Shown: positions 24,636-33,083 of the stretch, piece by piece
Layout of the letters: each line of letters begins with the position of its first letter
How positions within the stretch are numbered: the first letter of the stretch is position 1
From: Candidatus Brachybacter algidus
Lineage (GTDB): Bacteria; Bacteroidota; Bacteroidia; Chitinophagales; Saprospiraceae
Assembly: GCA_016711705.1 (NCBI GenBank)
Contig: JADJSK010000001.1
Span: 186,001 to 250,000 of the forward strand
Reading direction: 5' to 3'
DNA: 64,000 nt
Translations under genes and position numbers: made by a program
The notes under the pieces: generated by a model
Database searches by the model: none
Told to the model about the DNA's origin: nothing
The model's input: the letters and a program-made list of their open reading frames with translations, nothing else

Positions 24636-25713
24636 ATCTGATGTGTTGCGACGTATTATGACGGGCAAAAAGAAGAACTCCGATACTTTTTACAAGCTGA
24701 TGGACAAGTATTTTAAAAATTGTTCAGAGCGTGGCTACAGCAGGGAATTGGCGGAAGAAGTGTGGCGACAGATCGAGAGTTTCAGCGGCTATTCATTTTG
24801 CAAGGCACACTCGGCGAGCTATGCGGTGGAATCTTTTCAGAGTCTATATCTCAAGACTTATTATCCCATAGAATTCATGGTGGCCGTCATCAATAACTTT
24901 GGTGGATTTTATACGACGGAGCTATACGTACATGAAGCGCGTATGAGTGGCGCCACGGTGCATCCTCCATGTGTCAATATGAGTAATAGCCTCACCTGTG
25001 TCCATGGTATTGATGTGTATATTGGTCTGGGCCTGATCAAAGAATTGCAACATAAGGTCATTCAGGATATTGTCTTTCAAAGAGAATTGGAAGGTGATTA
25101 TCACAGTCTGGAGGACTTTGTCAACCGGGTGAAAATAGAAAGTAAACAATTGGATCTGCTGATCAAAATCGGCGCATTCAGGTTTACCGGCATGAATAAT
25201 TTTGAGTTGATGTGGGATAAATATGCGGTCTATAACCCTGTCCAGCAACAATCCGTAGGCTTAACCTGCCTATTCGAATCAGAGCACGTGCCACACACAT
25301 TGCCACCTATGCCCAATCTACAACATGCGCAGGCCTTCAATGAATGGGAGCTGCTTGGATTTCCGCTGTGTTCACCGTTTTCTTTGGTGGAAGATGAAAT
25401 TCCCAATCATATCAAAGTGGACCAAATGTCGGCCTATACAGGCAAAAAAGTGACCATGGTCGGTTATTATGTAGCGTACAAACCGGTCCGTACCGTTAAT
25501 AAGACCATGATGTATTTCTATACCTGGGTAGATGAGGAGGGCGCCTTCTTTGACACTGTACATTTTCCTAAAGCAGTGGAAAGGTCGCCATATCGGGGAC
25601 GCGGTTGTTACATCATCAAGGGCAGGATCGTGGAGGACTTTGGATTTCCGTCGCTGGAGGCGGAGTGTATGGATAAGATGAATTGGGTGAAGGATGAAAG
25701 GTATTCGGATTGA
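24592..25713 (+). CDS. DnaE-type DNA polymerase III alpha subunit, C-terminal part
   Basis: C-terminal part of the same gene in another frame; the homologous reading begins near 24620 as GLDESDVLRRIMTGKK, the start of the finger region. It continues with FSGYSFCKAHSASYA, helix-hairpin-helix and an OB-fold end (VTMVGYYVAYK). Against DnaE proteins, ~25-30 residues around the conserved YGVxVYQE block are absent at the junction, and the frame changes. It is thus a deletion, not a simple one-base indel. The polymerase is probably inactive as it stands. Confidence 0.8.
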   Translation: MWTRSSTSIQLGLDESDVLRRIMTGKKKNSDTFYKLMDKYFKNCSERGYSRELAEEVWRQIESFSGYSFCKAHSASYAVESFQSLYLKTYYPIEFMVAVINNFGGFYTTELYVHEARMSGATVHPPCVNMSNSLTCVHGIDVYIGLGLIKELQHKVIQDIVFQRELEGDYHSLEDFVNRVKIESKQLDLLIKIGAFRFTGMNNFELMWDKYAVYNPVQQQSVGLTCLFESEHVPHTLPPMPNLQHAQAFNEWELLGFPLCSPFSLVEDEIPNHIKVDQMSAYTGKKVTMVGYYVAYKPVRTVNKTMMYFYTWVDEEGAFFDTVHFPKAVERSPYRGRGCYIIKGRIVEDFGFPSLEAECMDKMNWVKDERYSD

Positions 25714-26043
25714 GATTTTTGTATGATGGATGAAGGTGTGAACTCAGATTCTCATGATGTTCAAGATCTCGGTATGATTTTTTCAAGATGAGCCTTTGGT
25801 TTTAACCAAAGGTTTAAAGGAATGCAGATTCTCATGATGGCTATGATCAGCATGTGATGTATAATTGTTGATAGTGAAGAAATAATTAAGATGATCGAAA
25901 TCCTGAAAACCCCGGTAGGGGTTAAACAATAATAGCCCCGGGTAAAACCCTGGGTGAAGAAGCAAACTACCAACTCCGGAGTGGGTTGAATAAATAATTT
26001 ATTTACAATTTTCTTTAATAGTAAATCAGCATGAACTTCGCGT
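25714..26043. repeat. REP-like hairpin cluster
   Basis: About 330 bp without a gene. Contains the palindrome CCTTTGGTTTTAACCAAAGG (25793-25812), AACCCC/GGGGTT (25908-25923), CCCCGGG...CCCTGGG (about 25936-25953) and CAACTCC...GGGTTG (about 25971-25988). Two copies of CAGATTCTCATGATG (near 25745 and 25825) form direct repeats. This is the pattern of interspersed REP elements. Confidence 0.7.
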
Positions 26044-26685
26044 TCAATTGCCGTTGGTTTTAACCAACGGAAAAAATAAAGTAAGCGCTTCCACACACTG
26101 AGGATTCGTGTCATGCATCAGGATGATAGAAGAAGGTCTGATGGAATTCTGTAATTTCTTCACAATAGCTGAAGGATCTTTTGCGACAGTATCAAAAGTA
26201 CGCAGATTCCATGCCATCAATTGCATACCACTTTTGATGACGGCTTTCGCTATAGAAGGATTGGTAACACCAAAAGGGGGGCGAAAAAATATTGGCTTAA
26301 TTCCTGTAACCTTTTCTATGATGTCATTAGTAGAGGTGATCTCGAGAATATATTTCTTTGAGTCGGCAAAAGTCCCTGATACATCATGGTTGAAAGTATG
26401 ATTGCCGATTTGGTGTCCTTCAGCGATAATTTGACGGGTGAGTTCGGGATATTTCTCAACGTTTTTACCAATACAGAAAAAAATTGCCTTGATATTATTT
26501 ACCCTGAGAATATCTAGTACTTGTGGTGTATAAATAGGGTGGGGGCCATCGTCAAAAGTAAAAAGCGCTTCGGTCCCTTTATTGTCACAAATTCCTTTTA
26601 TGAATATTCCGGCACGAATAGCAAAGACCGCATAGGTCATGAAGACCAGAAAAAGTAATATAAAGCCGAGTATAAACCACCACAT
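26044..26685 (-). CDS. Polysaccharide deacetylase (NodB domain)
   Basis: A 213-residue carbohydrate esterase family 4 protein, with an N-terminal membrane anchor (residues 2-22) and a NodB core: TFDDGPHP with the catalytic/metal Asp (about 42-49), GNHTFNHD with the metal-binding His pair (about 96-103), FFRPPFG (about 130-136) and LMHD (about 190). It deacetylates N- or O-acetyl sugars at the cell surface. The last residues (KTNGN) come from a REP-like palindrome, so the C terminus may be cut short. It starts directly after the stop of the cysteine-less ketosynthase; such deacetylases also occur in flexirubin clusters. Confidence 0.85.
   Translation of the reverse strand: MWWFILGFILLFLVFMTYAVFAIRAGIFIKGICDNKGTEALFTFDDGPHPIYTPQVLDILRVNNIKAIFFCIGKNVEKYPELTRQIIAEGHQIGNHTFNHDVSGTFADSKKYILEITSTNDIIEKVTGIKPIFFRPPFGVTNPSIAKAVIKSGMQLMAWNLRTFDTVAKDPSAIVKKLQNSIRPSSIILMHDTNPQCVEALTLFFPLVKTNGN
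26051..26070. repeat. REP-like palindrome inside deacetylase 3' end
   Basis: CCGTTGGTTTTAACCAACGG, a perfect 20-bp palindrome and the sister of CCTTTGGTTTTAACCAAAGG at 25793-25812. The two differ at one paired position (T-A against G-C), so pairing is conserved. It supplies the last codons of the polysaccharide deacetylase gene. Confidence 0.75.
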
Positions 26686-27588
26686 CTATTGTTGCTTTTC
26701 GATAATTATGATGGACGTATTTGTGGCATCACCTCCAAAGCAAACAACTCGATTATAGTTGAAATCGAACTTGTTTTCAACAAATAACTTACAAGCAAAA
26801 GCCAACGCGATTGCATCATTGACAAAAATATTTCCAAGAAGACGTGAAATATTAATACCAGATAAAGAAGTAATACTATTTTCTAAATTAGGATTGGCGT
26901 TGACTAGAAAAGTATTCTGAGTATTGTATTTATCTAATTTTAGGCCGTCAGTTTTTTTAATTGAAGCTTCAATTATCTTTATATCACCTACTTGTCCGTT
27001 TTTACTAATGATAAAAGATGCTGCACCTTCCGTCCACACTTGATCACCGCATTCACTCATACCATCAATAATAGATTCGACTTTGTCAGGCATTTCATCA
27101 GCACCTACGATCAGATATTGTTGACCACTGTTTTGTCTGATGCGAGATATACCATCTTCCAATGCCTTGTAGAAAGAAAAATATCGCTGAGACCAGGTCA
27201 TGTTATATCCATGATTTTTGAGCATGATGCCCAACGTTCCTGATAGCGTATTGTGCGTAGATTGAATAAAAGCTGTAGGAGTCAATAAGTGTTCTTCTCT
27301 GGAAATCATATTCTCAAGAAAAGCCAATGTGTCTGCGGTACATCCCAGTCCTGTCCCTGTGATAATGCCGTCCAATTCATTTGAATTTATCTTTTTAAGA
27401 CACCTGAGTGCTGAAAAAACACCCATTTTTAAGATCTTGCTGAGGCGGCGCATTGACCTTACATCAAGCAAAGCTTCATAATCCGGTTCGATGACAGCAT
27501 AATCAGAAAAGGATACATCATGCTCTAAGTAATTAAAATCATCTACCAAGGATGAAATGCTGAAATGACTTTTTATATAGATATTCAA
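26686..27588 (-). CDS. Ketosynthase homologue without active-site Cys (CLF-like)
   Basis: A 300-residue protein with the thiolase-fold pattern of beta-ketoacyl synthases (DGIITGTGLGCTADT, SILVGADE-like YLIVGADEMPDK, FGGDATNTSIIII). At the expected nucleophile position the sequence is TAFIQSTHNTLSGTLG: the Cys is absent. In aryl polyene and type II polyketide systems such partners act as chain-length factors beside an active ketosynthase. It follows a MITE-like insertion in the operon and abuts the deacetylase gene. Confidence 0.7.
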   Translation of the reverse strand: MNIYIKSHFSISSLVDDFNYLEHDVSFSDYAVIEPDYEALLDVRSMRRLSKILKMGVFSALRCLKKINSNELDGIITGTGLGCTADTLAFLENMISREEHLLTPTAFIQSTHNTLSGTLGIMLKNHGYNMTWSQRYFSFYKALEDGISRIRQNSGQQYLIVGADEMPDKVESIIDGMSECGDQVWTEGAASFIISKNGQVGDIKIIEASIKKTDGLKLDKYNTQNTFLVNANPNLENSITSLSGINISRLLGNIFVNDAIALAFACKLFVENKFDFNYNRVVCFGGDATNTSIIIIEKQQ

Positions 27589-27603
27589 GGGTTGTAAATA
27601 TTT

Positions 27604-27746
27604 AATTGAGTTGCGGTATTAAATAATGGTAGAAGGCTAATTTTAGATGTTAGATGGTATTTAGTGAATTGAATCATAGTTTTTCTTTTAATGTTGATTA
27701 GCTAAATTTATCTTTGAAAAGAACAAATTTGATTGCCAAAATTTAA
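27604..27746. repeat. Degenerate MITE-like copy in operon
   Basis: The gap between two operon genes resembles the element at 37194-37408: GGTAGAAGGCTAATTTTAGA and TGTTAGATGGTATTTAGTGA on one side, AAATTTATCTTTGAAAAGAA with CAAATTTGATTGCC on the other. The terminal repeats are partly lost, and the middle is shorter. Confidence 0.55.
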
Positions 27747-28937
27747 TTATTTGCTGAAGATCAATGCTGAGCAGTTGCCACCGAATCCAAAGGCATTTGA
27801 AAGTACGTAATTGACTGGTTTTTGTTTTGTCAAAGAGAAAGAAGCAAAGTTATGACTTTGAATTTTTTCCTGATATCTAAGTGTTGGGTAAACTTCCTGA
27901 TTAAGAATTGCCAAAAGGGAAAATACTGCTTCAATAGCACCTGAAGCCGCCAGTGTATGCCCTGTAAAAGACTTAGTAGAAGCAATATCTGGTACATTTT
28001 CAAATACCCTCTCAATTGCATTGCCTTCCGATAAATCGTTATTCAAAGTCCCTGTTCCATGTGCATTGATGTAGCTGATATCTGAAGGAGCTATTCCAGC
28101 ATTTTCAATAGCTTGTGTGATAGCAAGATATGCACCAGTACCTTCTTCTGAACTAGCAGTTTGGTGATGAGAGTCATTGGTGTTGCTGTAGCCTGCGACG
28201 AAACCCAATATTTCAGCACCCCTTGAAATCGCATTTTCTTCTGTCTCAAGAAGTAGATAAGCTGCACCTTCACCCAAATTGAGTCCCTTACGGCTTTCAT
28301 CCAAAGGACGACACAATTCCTTGTCCAGAATCATTAGTGAATTAAATCCATTGAGTGTAAATCTGCAAAGTGCATCAGATCCTCCTGCTAAAGCATACTG
28401 GCAATTACCTTCTTTCAACGACTCAGCTGCTCTGCCGATGGCATTGGCTGCAGATGAACAAGCGGTAGATATCGTAAATTTATTTCCTTGGAGTTGGAAA
28501 TAATCTGCGATCAGATCAGTATTCGCTCCGCAATCATGATATTTAAAATCATTGTGATTAATCTCTTTTCCATTACTTTTTTCCAAAAGTAAATCCTCTG
28601 AAATATCTATGCCTCCGACAGTAGTTGCATAGTAAAAATCGATTTGTTTTTCATGTGTAAAACCTCCCATTTTCAGACATTCGGCGATAGGCGGAATACT
28701 AATTAACACTGAACGAGGAATTTTTGAATCAGCTTTAAATTTTGTTGATTCTTGGAGTTCTTTATTAGTATATTTTATTTCACCACAAGGAAGAATGCCG
28801 CTGTGCTTTGTTTTGAGGATCGAAATATCTGTAATGCCACCTTTATTATTTTGTAAACTCGCATGATTAGCATCCACGCCTTTGCCAAGACTCGTGAAAA
28901 TGCCCATGCCGGTAACTACAATCTTATGACGGGACAT
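27747..28937 (-). CDS. Beta-ketoacyl-ACP synthase (FabF-like)
   Basis: A 396-residue ketosynthase with the complete catalytic set: Cys in ISTACSSAANAIG (about residue 159), His in NAHGTGTLNND (about 294) and His in FTGHTLAASG (about 327). It condenses a malonyl-type extender with an acyl chain on ACP. It overlaps the ACP gene by 14 bp, so the two are coupled. Within this operon it is more likely for a dedicated polyene/fatty acyl product than for housekeeping fatty acid synthesis. Confidence 0.9.
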   Translation of the reverse strand: MSRHKIVVTGMGIFTSLGKGVDANHASLQNNKGGITDISILKTKHSGILPCGEIKYTNKELQESTKFKADSKIPRSVLISIPPIAECLKMGGFTHEKQIDFYYATTVGGIDISEDLLLEKSNGKEINHNDFKYHDCGANTDLIADYFQLQGNKFTISTACSSAANAIGRAAESLKEGNCQYALAGGSDALCRFTLNGFNSLMILDKELCRPLDESRKGLNLGEGAAYLLLETEENAISRGAEILGFVAGYSNTNDSHHQTASSEEGTGAYLAITQAIENAGIAPSDISYINAHGTGTLNNDLSEGNAIERVFENVPDIASTKSFTGHTLAASGAIEAVFSLLAILNQEVYPTLRYQEKIQSHNFASFSLTKQKPVNYVLSNAFGFGGNCSALIFSK

Positions 28938-29190
28938 TCATTCTGGTCTTAGAAATATACTCTGCGATAGATCTTACAGATGAAAATACTTCACGAGCTT
29001 CATCCTGATCTTTGAATTTGATGCCATAATCATTGTCCAGTAGCACGATGATCTCAAGAGCGTCGATTGAATCTAAGCCTAGACCGGCTCCGAAAAGCAT
29101 AGCATCATCCTCGATCTGCTCAGGAGTGAGGTGCTTTAAATTTAATTGTTCAATTAATTTCTCTTTTAATTCTAAGATCAAATCCTGCAT
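28924..29190 (-). CDS. Acyl carrier protein
   Basis: An 88-residue ACP when started at the ATG at 29190; an upstream ATG at 29226 would add 12 residues of unconserved sequence. The phosphopantetheine site is GLGLDSIDALEI, with Ser at about residue 41 (DSI/L motif). Acidic helices before and after are typical. It carries the growing chain for the two ketosynthases beside it. The stop overlaps the start of the FabF-like gene. Confidence 0.9.
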   Translation of the reverse strand: MQDLILELKEKLIEQLNLKHLTPEQIEDDAMLFGAGLGLDSIDALEIIVLLDNDYGIKFKDQDEAREVFSSVRSIAEYISKTRMNVPS

Positions 29191-29271
29191 CACTATATTA
29201 TAAATTATTAGATTTTGAGAGGGCAAAGGTAATAGTTATTGTCTAATTGAATTAATTAATCATCCTTGGTC

Positions 29272-29550
29272 TCAGATCAATGATACCAATTCAAGTCTAT
29301 AAGAATAATAATTTTCTTCCAGATTTGTTTCAACATAGCCCAATATACAAGCATCAATAGGTTGGGATAATGCAGCTAATTGTAATTGTTCCTTCAAAAA
29401 TGCTGCATCAAAATTGCTTTTTAAATAGAATGCATTATACCCTGACCAGCCATGTCTGATGGCCAACTCTCCATTGAGTATATTAGGAAGGGTATATACA
29501 AACTCTGCAGGACTTTGAATCGCTCCTTTCCTTTTCCAAACTGCTAGCAT
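29272..29550 (-). CDS. Short ketosynthase-like protein, C-terminal part (frameshifted)
   Basis: C-terminal part of the gene starting at 29833. SPAEFVYTLPNILNGELAIR followed by YNAFYL matches the beta-ketoacyl synthase N-terminal-like proteins of flexirubin/aryl polyene clusters. Deleting one base in a GAAAAG run near 29535 joins it to SDFPHASSLE in the other frame. The ATG at 29550 is therefore internal. Confidence 0.65.
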   Translation of the reverse strand: MLAVWKRKGAIQSPAEFVYTLPNILNGELAIRHGWSGYNAFYLKSNFDAAFLKEQLQLAALSQPIDACILGYVETNLEENYYSYRLELVSLI

Positions 29551-29833
29551 GTGGAAAGTCCGAAGTTATTGATGAAGAATGATTCACAAATATAGTTGCA
29601 ATACGGTCCTTTGGAATAGAATTGATGAAAACTTCATGACCCGATAATAGATCTTCGACGCCGACAAATCCAAGTTTACAGAGATGATTCATCTTATAAA
29701 ATTTGGGATAAAAAATATCTAATGATTTATAGATTGTTGTCAGATCATCAATAAGGATTTCCTGAGATCCATGTAAGTCTAGTTCGACAGTATTTATGAC
29801 TTTAATCTTTATCATTTCATTTGTAAAAGTCAT
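29483..29833 (-). CDS. Short ketosynthase-like protein, N-terminal part (frameshifted)
   Basis: N-terminal part of a ~188-residue protein similar to the Ketoacyl-synt_2-like small proteins of polyene clusters: IDDLTTIYKSLDIFYPKFYKM early on, then IATIFVNHSSSITSDFPH. No catalytic Cys-His-His set is possible at this size, so it is probably a structural or chain-length partner. Its ATG overlaps the stop of the upstream ketosynthase by 4 bp (ATGA). The tail after about 29540 is out of frame. Confidence 0.65.
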   Translation of the reverse strand: MTFTNEMIKIKVINTVELDLHGSQEILIDDLTTIYKSLDIFYPKFYKMNHLCKLGFVGVEDLLSGHEVFINSIPKDRIATIFVNHSSSITSDFPHASSLEKERSDSKSCRVCIYPS

Positions 29834-30954
29834 GATATATCAATTTTGGAAAATGATAAGACGCAATTACCTCCACCAAATCCAGAGGCACATTTAAAGA
29901 TCGTATTTAATTGCTTTAATGTATCACTGGTTAAGATGTTAAGTTGTTCGACAGTTCCAGGATGCGAGTAGTTGACAGTAGCTGGGACTATATTGTGGGC
30001 CAATGCCAAAAGTGAAATGACAGATTCTATCACTCCAGTAGCTCCCAGTGTATGGCCATAAATGCCTTTCAATCCGAAACATTCGATATGATCAAAACCC
30101 ATTCGGTTTAAAGCCACCGATTCCATATCATCGTTAAATATAGTTCCGGTGCCATGAAGTGAAATTGCATCAGGATTTTTCTTGATTGACTTACTCAGTT
30201 GGCTTAACGCTGTGAAAAGGCCTTCTCCGGTCCGCGAAGGTCCACTGATGTGATTGGCGTCATTTGTAACTATTCCGCCGTCGAATTCAATATCTGCCTG
30301 ATCATTAAATGCACCCGAATCTGCACTTAATATCAAAGTAGCTGCTGCCTCACCAAGAGATATACCCTTTCTGTCCCGATCAAAAGGTCTTGCTGCTTCA
30401 TCGCTCAATGCTTTTAGGCTATTAAATCCTGACATTGTAAATTCTGTGATTAGATCTACACCACAAATGATAGCGTTCCGGACTTTACCACTTTTAATAT
30501 ATGATGCTCCCAATTGAATAGCCTGGCTTCCTGAGATGCAAGCATTACTCAGAACTACAGTTGGAATTCCGCTTTTAAAATAATTATCTATCTGAATGCC
30601 AATATTATAAGGATAAAAAGAGGTATTCTTTTTAGATAATCTTTGCGGAATTTCCTGAATATCTCCCTTAGTTGTAGCAATTATGATGACTGAATCTGTA
30701 ATGTCAATGTCAATCCCTTCCAAAGCCTTGTTGATAGATTCAATACTTATTAATGCGCATTTGGATTTAGATCCGTGATTAATTTGTAATTGTTTCCATT
30801 GATCCTCAGAGAGATATGAAGCAAATGTATCAAATCCATTGAATAATTGTTTAGGCTGGAGCGTAGTTGATTGATCTAGTACCCCATTCCAATGCTGGTC
30901 GATGTCTGAACCAAGACTGTTTACAATGCTGCCACTTCTACAATATACTTTCAT
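29830..30954 (-). CDS. Beta-ketoacyl-ACP synthase, second copy
   Basis: A 374-residue ketosynthase with Cys in VVLSNACISGSQAIQLG (about residue 138), His in SLHGTGTIFND (about 264) and His in IYGHTLGATGVIE (about 299). It is only distantly similar to the neighbour at 27747, so the operon holds two active ketosynthases of different kinds plus two inactive homologues, as in flexirubin/aryl polyene systems. It begins 45 bp after the thioesterase gene. Confidence 0.9.
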   Translation of the reverse strand: MKVYCRSGSIVNSLGSDIDQHWNGVLDQSTTLQPKQLFNGFDTFASYLSEDQWKQLQINHGSKSKCALISIESINKALEGIDIDITDSVIIIATTKGDIQEIPQRLSKKNTSFYPYNIGIQIDNYFKSGIPTVVLSNACISGSQAIQLGASYIKSGKVRNAIICGVDLITEFTMSGFNSLKALSDEAARPFDRDRKGISLGEAAATLILSADSGAFNDQADIEFDGGIVTNDANHISGPSRTGEGLFTALSQLSKSIKKNPDAISLHGTGTIFNDDMESVALNRMGFDHIECFGLKGIYGHTLGATGVIESVISLLALAHNIVPATVNYSHPGTVEQLNILTSDTLKQLNTIFKCASGFGGGNCVLSFSKIDIS

Positions 30955-30999
30955 GAATGAATACTATCAGTTTTCAATATTTAATTAAATAAGGTTTAT

Positions 31000-31431
31000 T
31001 TAAAGTCCCCATTTTTTCTTCCATTCAAGAAAGAATTCCGGATAATTTAATTGTAAACGATCCTCTTCGTCAATAAATACCTGAGTCGTGTGCCCTGAAG
31101 CTGCTAGTTGTCCATCAGAAACTCTGTAGAGCTCATATTCGAAAATAATCTTCGCTGCCATAGTATCTATAAACTTAACTTGTGTTACGATTTCATCACC
31201 ATATTTCAGTGAACGTCTGTATTTGCAATCAATATCAACTATTGGAATTTTAAATCCATAAGCAGCTATGGTCAAATAATCAATGCCGTAATTTTTTCCA
31301 AACATTTCTCTTGCTTCCTCCAAATATTGGATGTAATGGCCATGCCAAACTATACCCATGCTATCTACTTCACTGAAGCGGATATTTTGTAAATGTTTAA
31401 AAACTAATGTTTTTCCTGTTATTCCGGACAC
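31000..31431 (-). CDS. 4HBT-type acyl-CoA/ACP thioesterase
   Basis: A 143-residue hot-dog protein of the YbgC/4-hydroxybenzoyl-CoA thioesterase type: FSEVDSMGIVWHGHYIQYLEEAREMF contains in order the catalytic acidic residue (SEVDSMG, in place of the usual Asp-rich motif), the WHGHY loop and the glutamate helix (the full run is split here as SEVDSMGIVWHGHY and EEAREMF). It hydrolyses thioesters and probably releases or edits the acyl chain. It is followed by the ketosynthase and preceded, 6 bp away, by the dehydratase gene. Confidence 0.85.
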   Translation of the reverse strand: MSGITGKTLVFKHLQNIRFSEVDSMGIVWHGHYIQYLEEAREMFGKNYGIDYLTIAAYGFKIPIVDIDCKYRRSLKYGDEIVTQVKFIDTMAAKIIFEYELYRVSDGQLAASGHTTQVFIDEEDRLQLNYPEFFLEWKKKWGL

Positions 31432-31437
31432 AATAAT

Positions 31438-31875
31438 CTAATTTGGTTGTTCTTCCATCAATACGATCTTCATAGAACAGTCAGCTAACAGAATTTCATC
31501 CTGAAAACATTTGCATTCAATTACGATGATATTCATTATTTGAGTTGTTTGTAGGACTTCCGTTCTGATGGTGGAACCTGCTGAAGGTAGTAAATAAATA
31601 TTTGAATTGGTGATGGTACCAATAAATCCTGTTTTGGGCTTCAAGTTATTTTTATAGGCCTCGTAGCCAGATCTTAATGCTGCAGACTGCGCCATATTTT
31701 CAATCAAACCATATGCAGAAAGTACGCCATCTTCAATAAGAATATGATCAGTACCTATCCTGAAAACAGATTCGGTAATATGCTCATCATGACTCAGGAT
31801 CTTATCTACCAGCAAAAAAGGAGGTCTTTGCGGAATTAGTTTTTCTACGTGAATATCAAAATTTATTTCGGACAT
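31438..31875 (-). CDS. FabZ/ApeP-like hydroxyacyl-ACP dehydratase
   Basis: A 145-residue hot-dog protein. LIPQRPPFLLVDKILSHDE is the FabZ N-terminal signature, and YGLIENMAQSAALRSGYEA is the helix that carries the catalytic acidic residue (Glu in LIENMAQ). The canonical FabZ histidine loop GHFP is not visible, as in the dehydratases of aryl polyene clusters (ApeP type). It probably makes the double bonds of the product. It lies 5 bp after the ATP-grasp-like gene. Confidence 0.75.
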   Translation of the reverse strand: MSEINFDIHVEKLIPQRPPFLLVDKILSHDEHITESVFRIGTDHILIEDGVLSAYGLIENMAQSAALRSGYEAYKNNLKPKTGFIGTITNSNIYLLPSAGSTIRTEVLQTTQIMNIIVIECKCFQDEILLADCSMKIVLMEEQPN

Positions 31876-31880
31876 AGGTT

Positions 31881-33083
31881 TTATTGCTCAAACAGACCTA
31901 GGCTCGCTCCGATCCATTCTTTATCTTTATTATACTTGACACCGACCATTTCACCTTTACTTAATCTGATCAAATTGTTAACTAACATTGGCGACTTATC
32001 ATCCTCAGCCCATGTATGCATCATTCTAATTTCAAATTTAACAGGATCATTAGGGTCAGGGGTTTGAATGGCAGGAAAGTAGTTCACTTTCTCTTGTAAA
32101 ATCCAATTTTCAGGATCTTTAACAGCATCAATATCTTCTTTTTTAACATGAAACTTAACGCCTGCACCTGAGAAAGAGAATAGTGGTTTTAAAACATAAT
32201 TTTCAAGATCATCAGGAATAGAAGTAATAGTATTCAAGAACCTTGTATCCGGTATATAAGGATTGTCTTTAATATAAGGCATTGTATATTTACTGATTTT
32301 GAAAAACCAGTTTGGATGGCCAGCCCATTCCACATCAATGTCATCTCTGAAGTCAAATTCTGAGGTGATGTCAGTTCTTTGCTCCAACTCATCGAAAATT
32401 ACTCTGTTATATATTCTATGTACAGCAATTTTTTTGCCACCTTCCAAATAATACAGATCCCTTCCTGCTTTTTTTAGGTCATTCAGATCCAACACTTTAA
32501 TTCCTAATAACTGGCTGCACCCATAAAAATCTATAGCAGTATTTTGTTTATCCGGCTCTATTTCAAGCAAAATTACATTTTCAGGTTTATGCTTTCCGAC
32601 AATTATCTTTTTAAGGTGTTCGATATAAGTTTGCTTATTCAAACCACTTAAAAACGGCGTAAAGGATGGAGGTATATCAAAATTTTCGCGGTAACTATCG
32701 TTAAGCAGACTTTGAAAACAATACAAAGATGGAAATCCCTGCATTTCTATTAATTTGGGTATAATGTTGCCATTTTTGTCTATCGTTATGCCGAAATCAT
32801 ATTGAATGAAAGTAGTATGATTATTTTCATTTGGCACCTCAAAGCCTAATTTACTTAAGGATTTAGCACTGTTTAGTTTAAAATCATCAGTCAGTAAATA
32901 ATTCGATAATTGATCACAAGCATCGATCAATTGGGCCTTTAAGTCGTTAGGAATGAATATTGGTGTTTCTGCGATCCTAAATGTGGAAGCTTTACCAAAC
33001 CCTGTATTGACAGAATTTAAAAGATTTTGATACTTCTCTTGTGTAAATTGGGAATTGTATTGCCTTCTTATTTCAGGTATCAT
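31881..33083 (-). CDS. ATP-grasp-like protein, first gene of the polyene-like operon
   Basis: A 400-residue protein I recognise only in outline. The C-terminal half has an ATP-grasp-like pattern: YVLKPLFSFSGAGVKFHV (Lys, glycine-rich loop), WILQEKVNYFP (adenine hinge), then FEIRMMHTW and LVNNLIRLSKG, where metal-binding residues usually lie. It may ligate an amine or acid to a carboxylate. It is not a standard member of flexirubin or aryl polyene clusters. As first gene of the leftward operon and only 5 bp from the dehydratase gene, it is likely part of the same pathway. Confidence 0.5.
   Translation of the reverse strand: MIPEIRRQYNSQFTQEKYQNLLNSVNTGFGKASTFRIAETPIFIPNDLKAQLIDACDQLSNYLLTDDFKLNSAKSLSKLGFEVPNENNHTTFIQYDFGITIDKNGNIIPKLIEMQGFPSLYCFQSLLNDSYRENFDIPPSFTPFLSGLNKQTYIEHLKKIIVGKHKPENVILLEIEPDKQNTAIDFYGCSQLLGIKVLDLNDLKKAGRDLYYLEGGKKIAVHRIYNRVIFDELEQRTDITSEFDFRDDIDVEWAGHPNWFFKISKYTMPYIKDNPYIPDTRFLNTITSIPDDLENYVLKPLFSFSGAGVKFHVKKEDIDAVKDPENWILQEKVNYFPAIQTPDPNDPVKFEIRMMHTWAEDDKSPMLVNNLIRLSKGEMVGVKYNKDKEWIGASLGLFEQ

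Noticed and set aside
25761..26114. Minus-strand frames in the REP cluster
   Set aside because: They run through hairpin repeats and have no conserved sequence.
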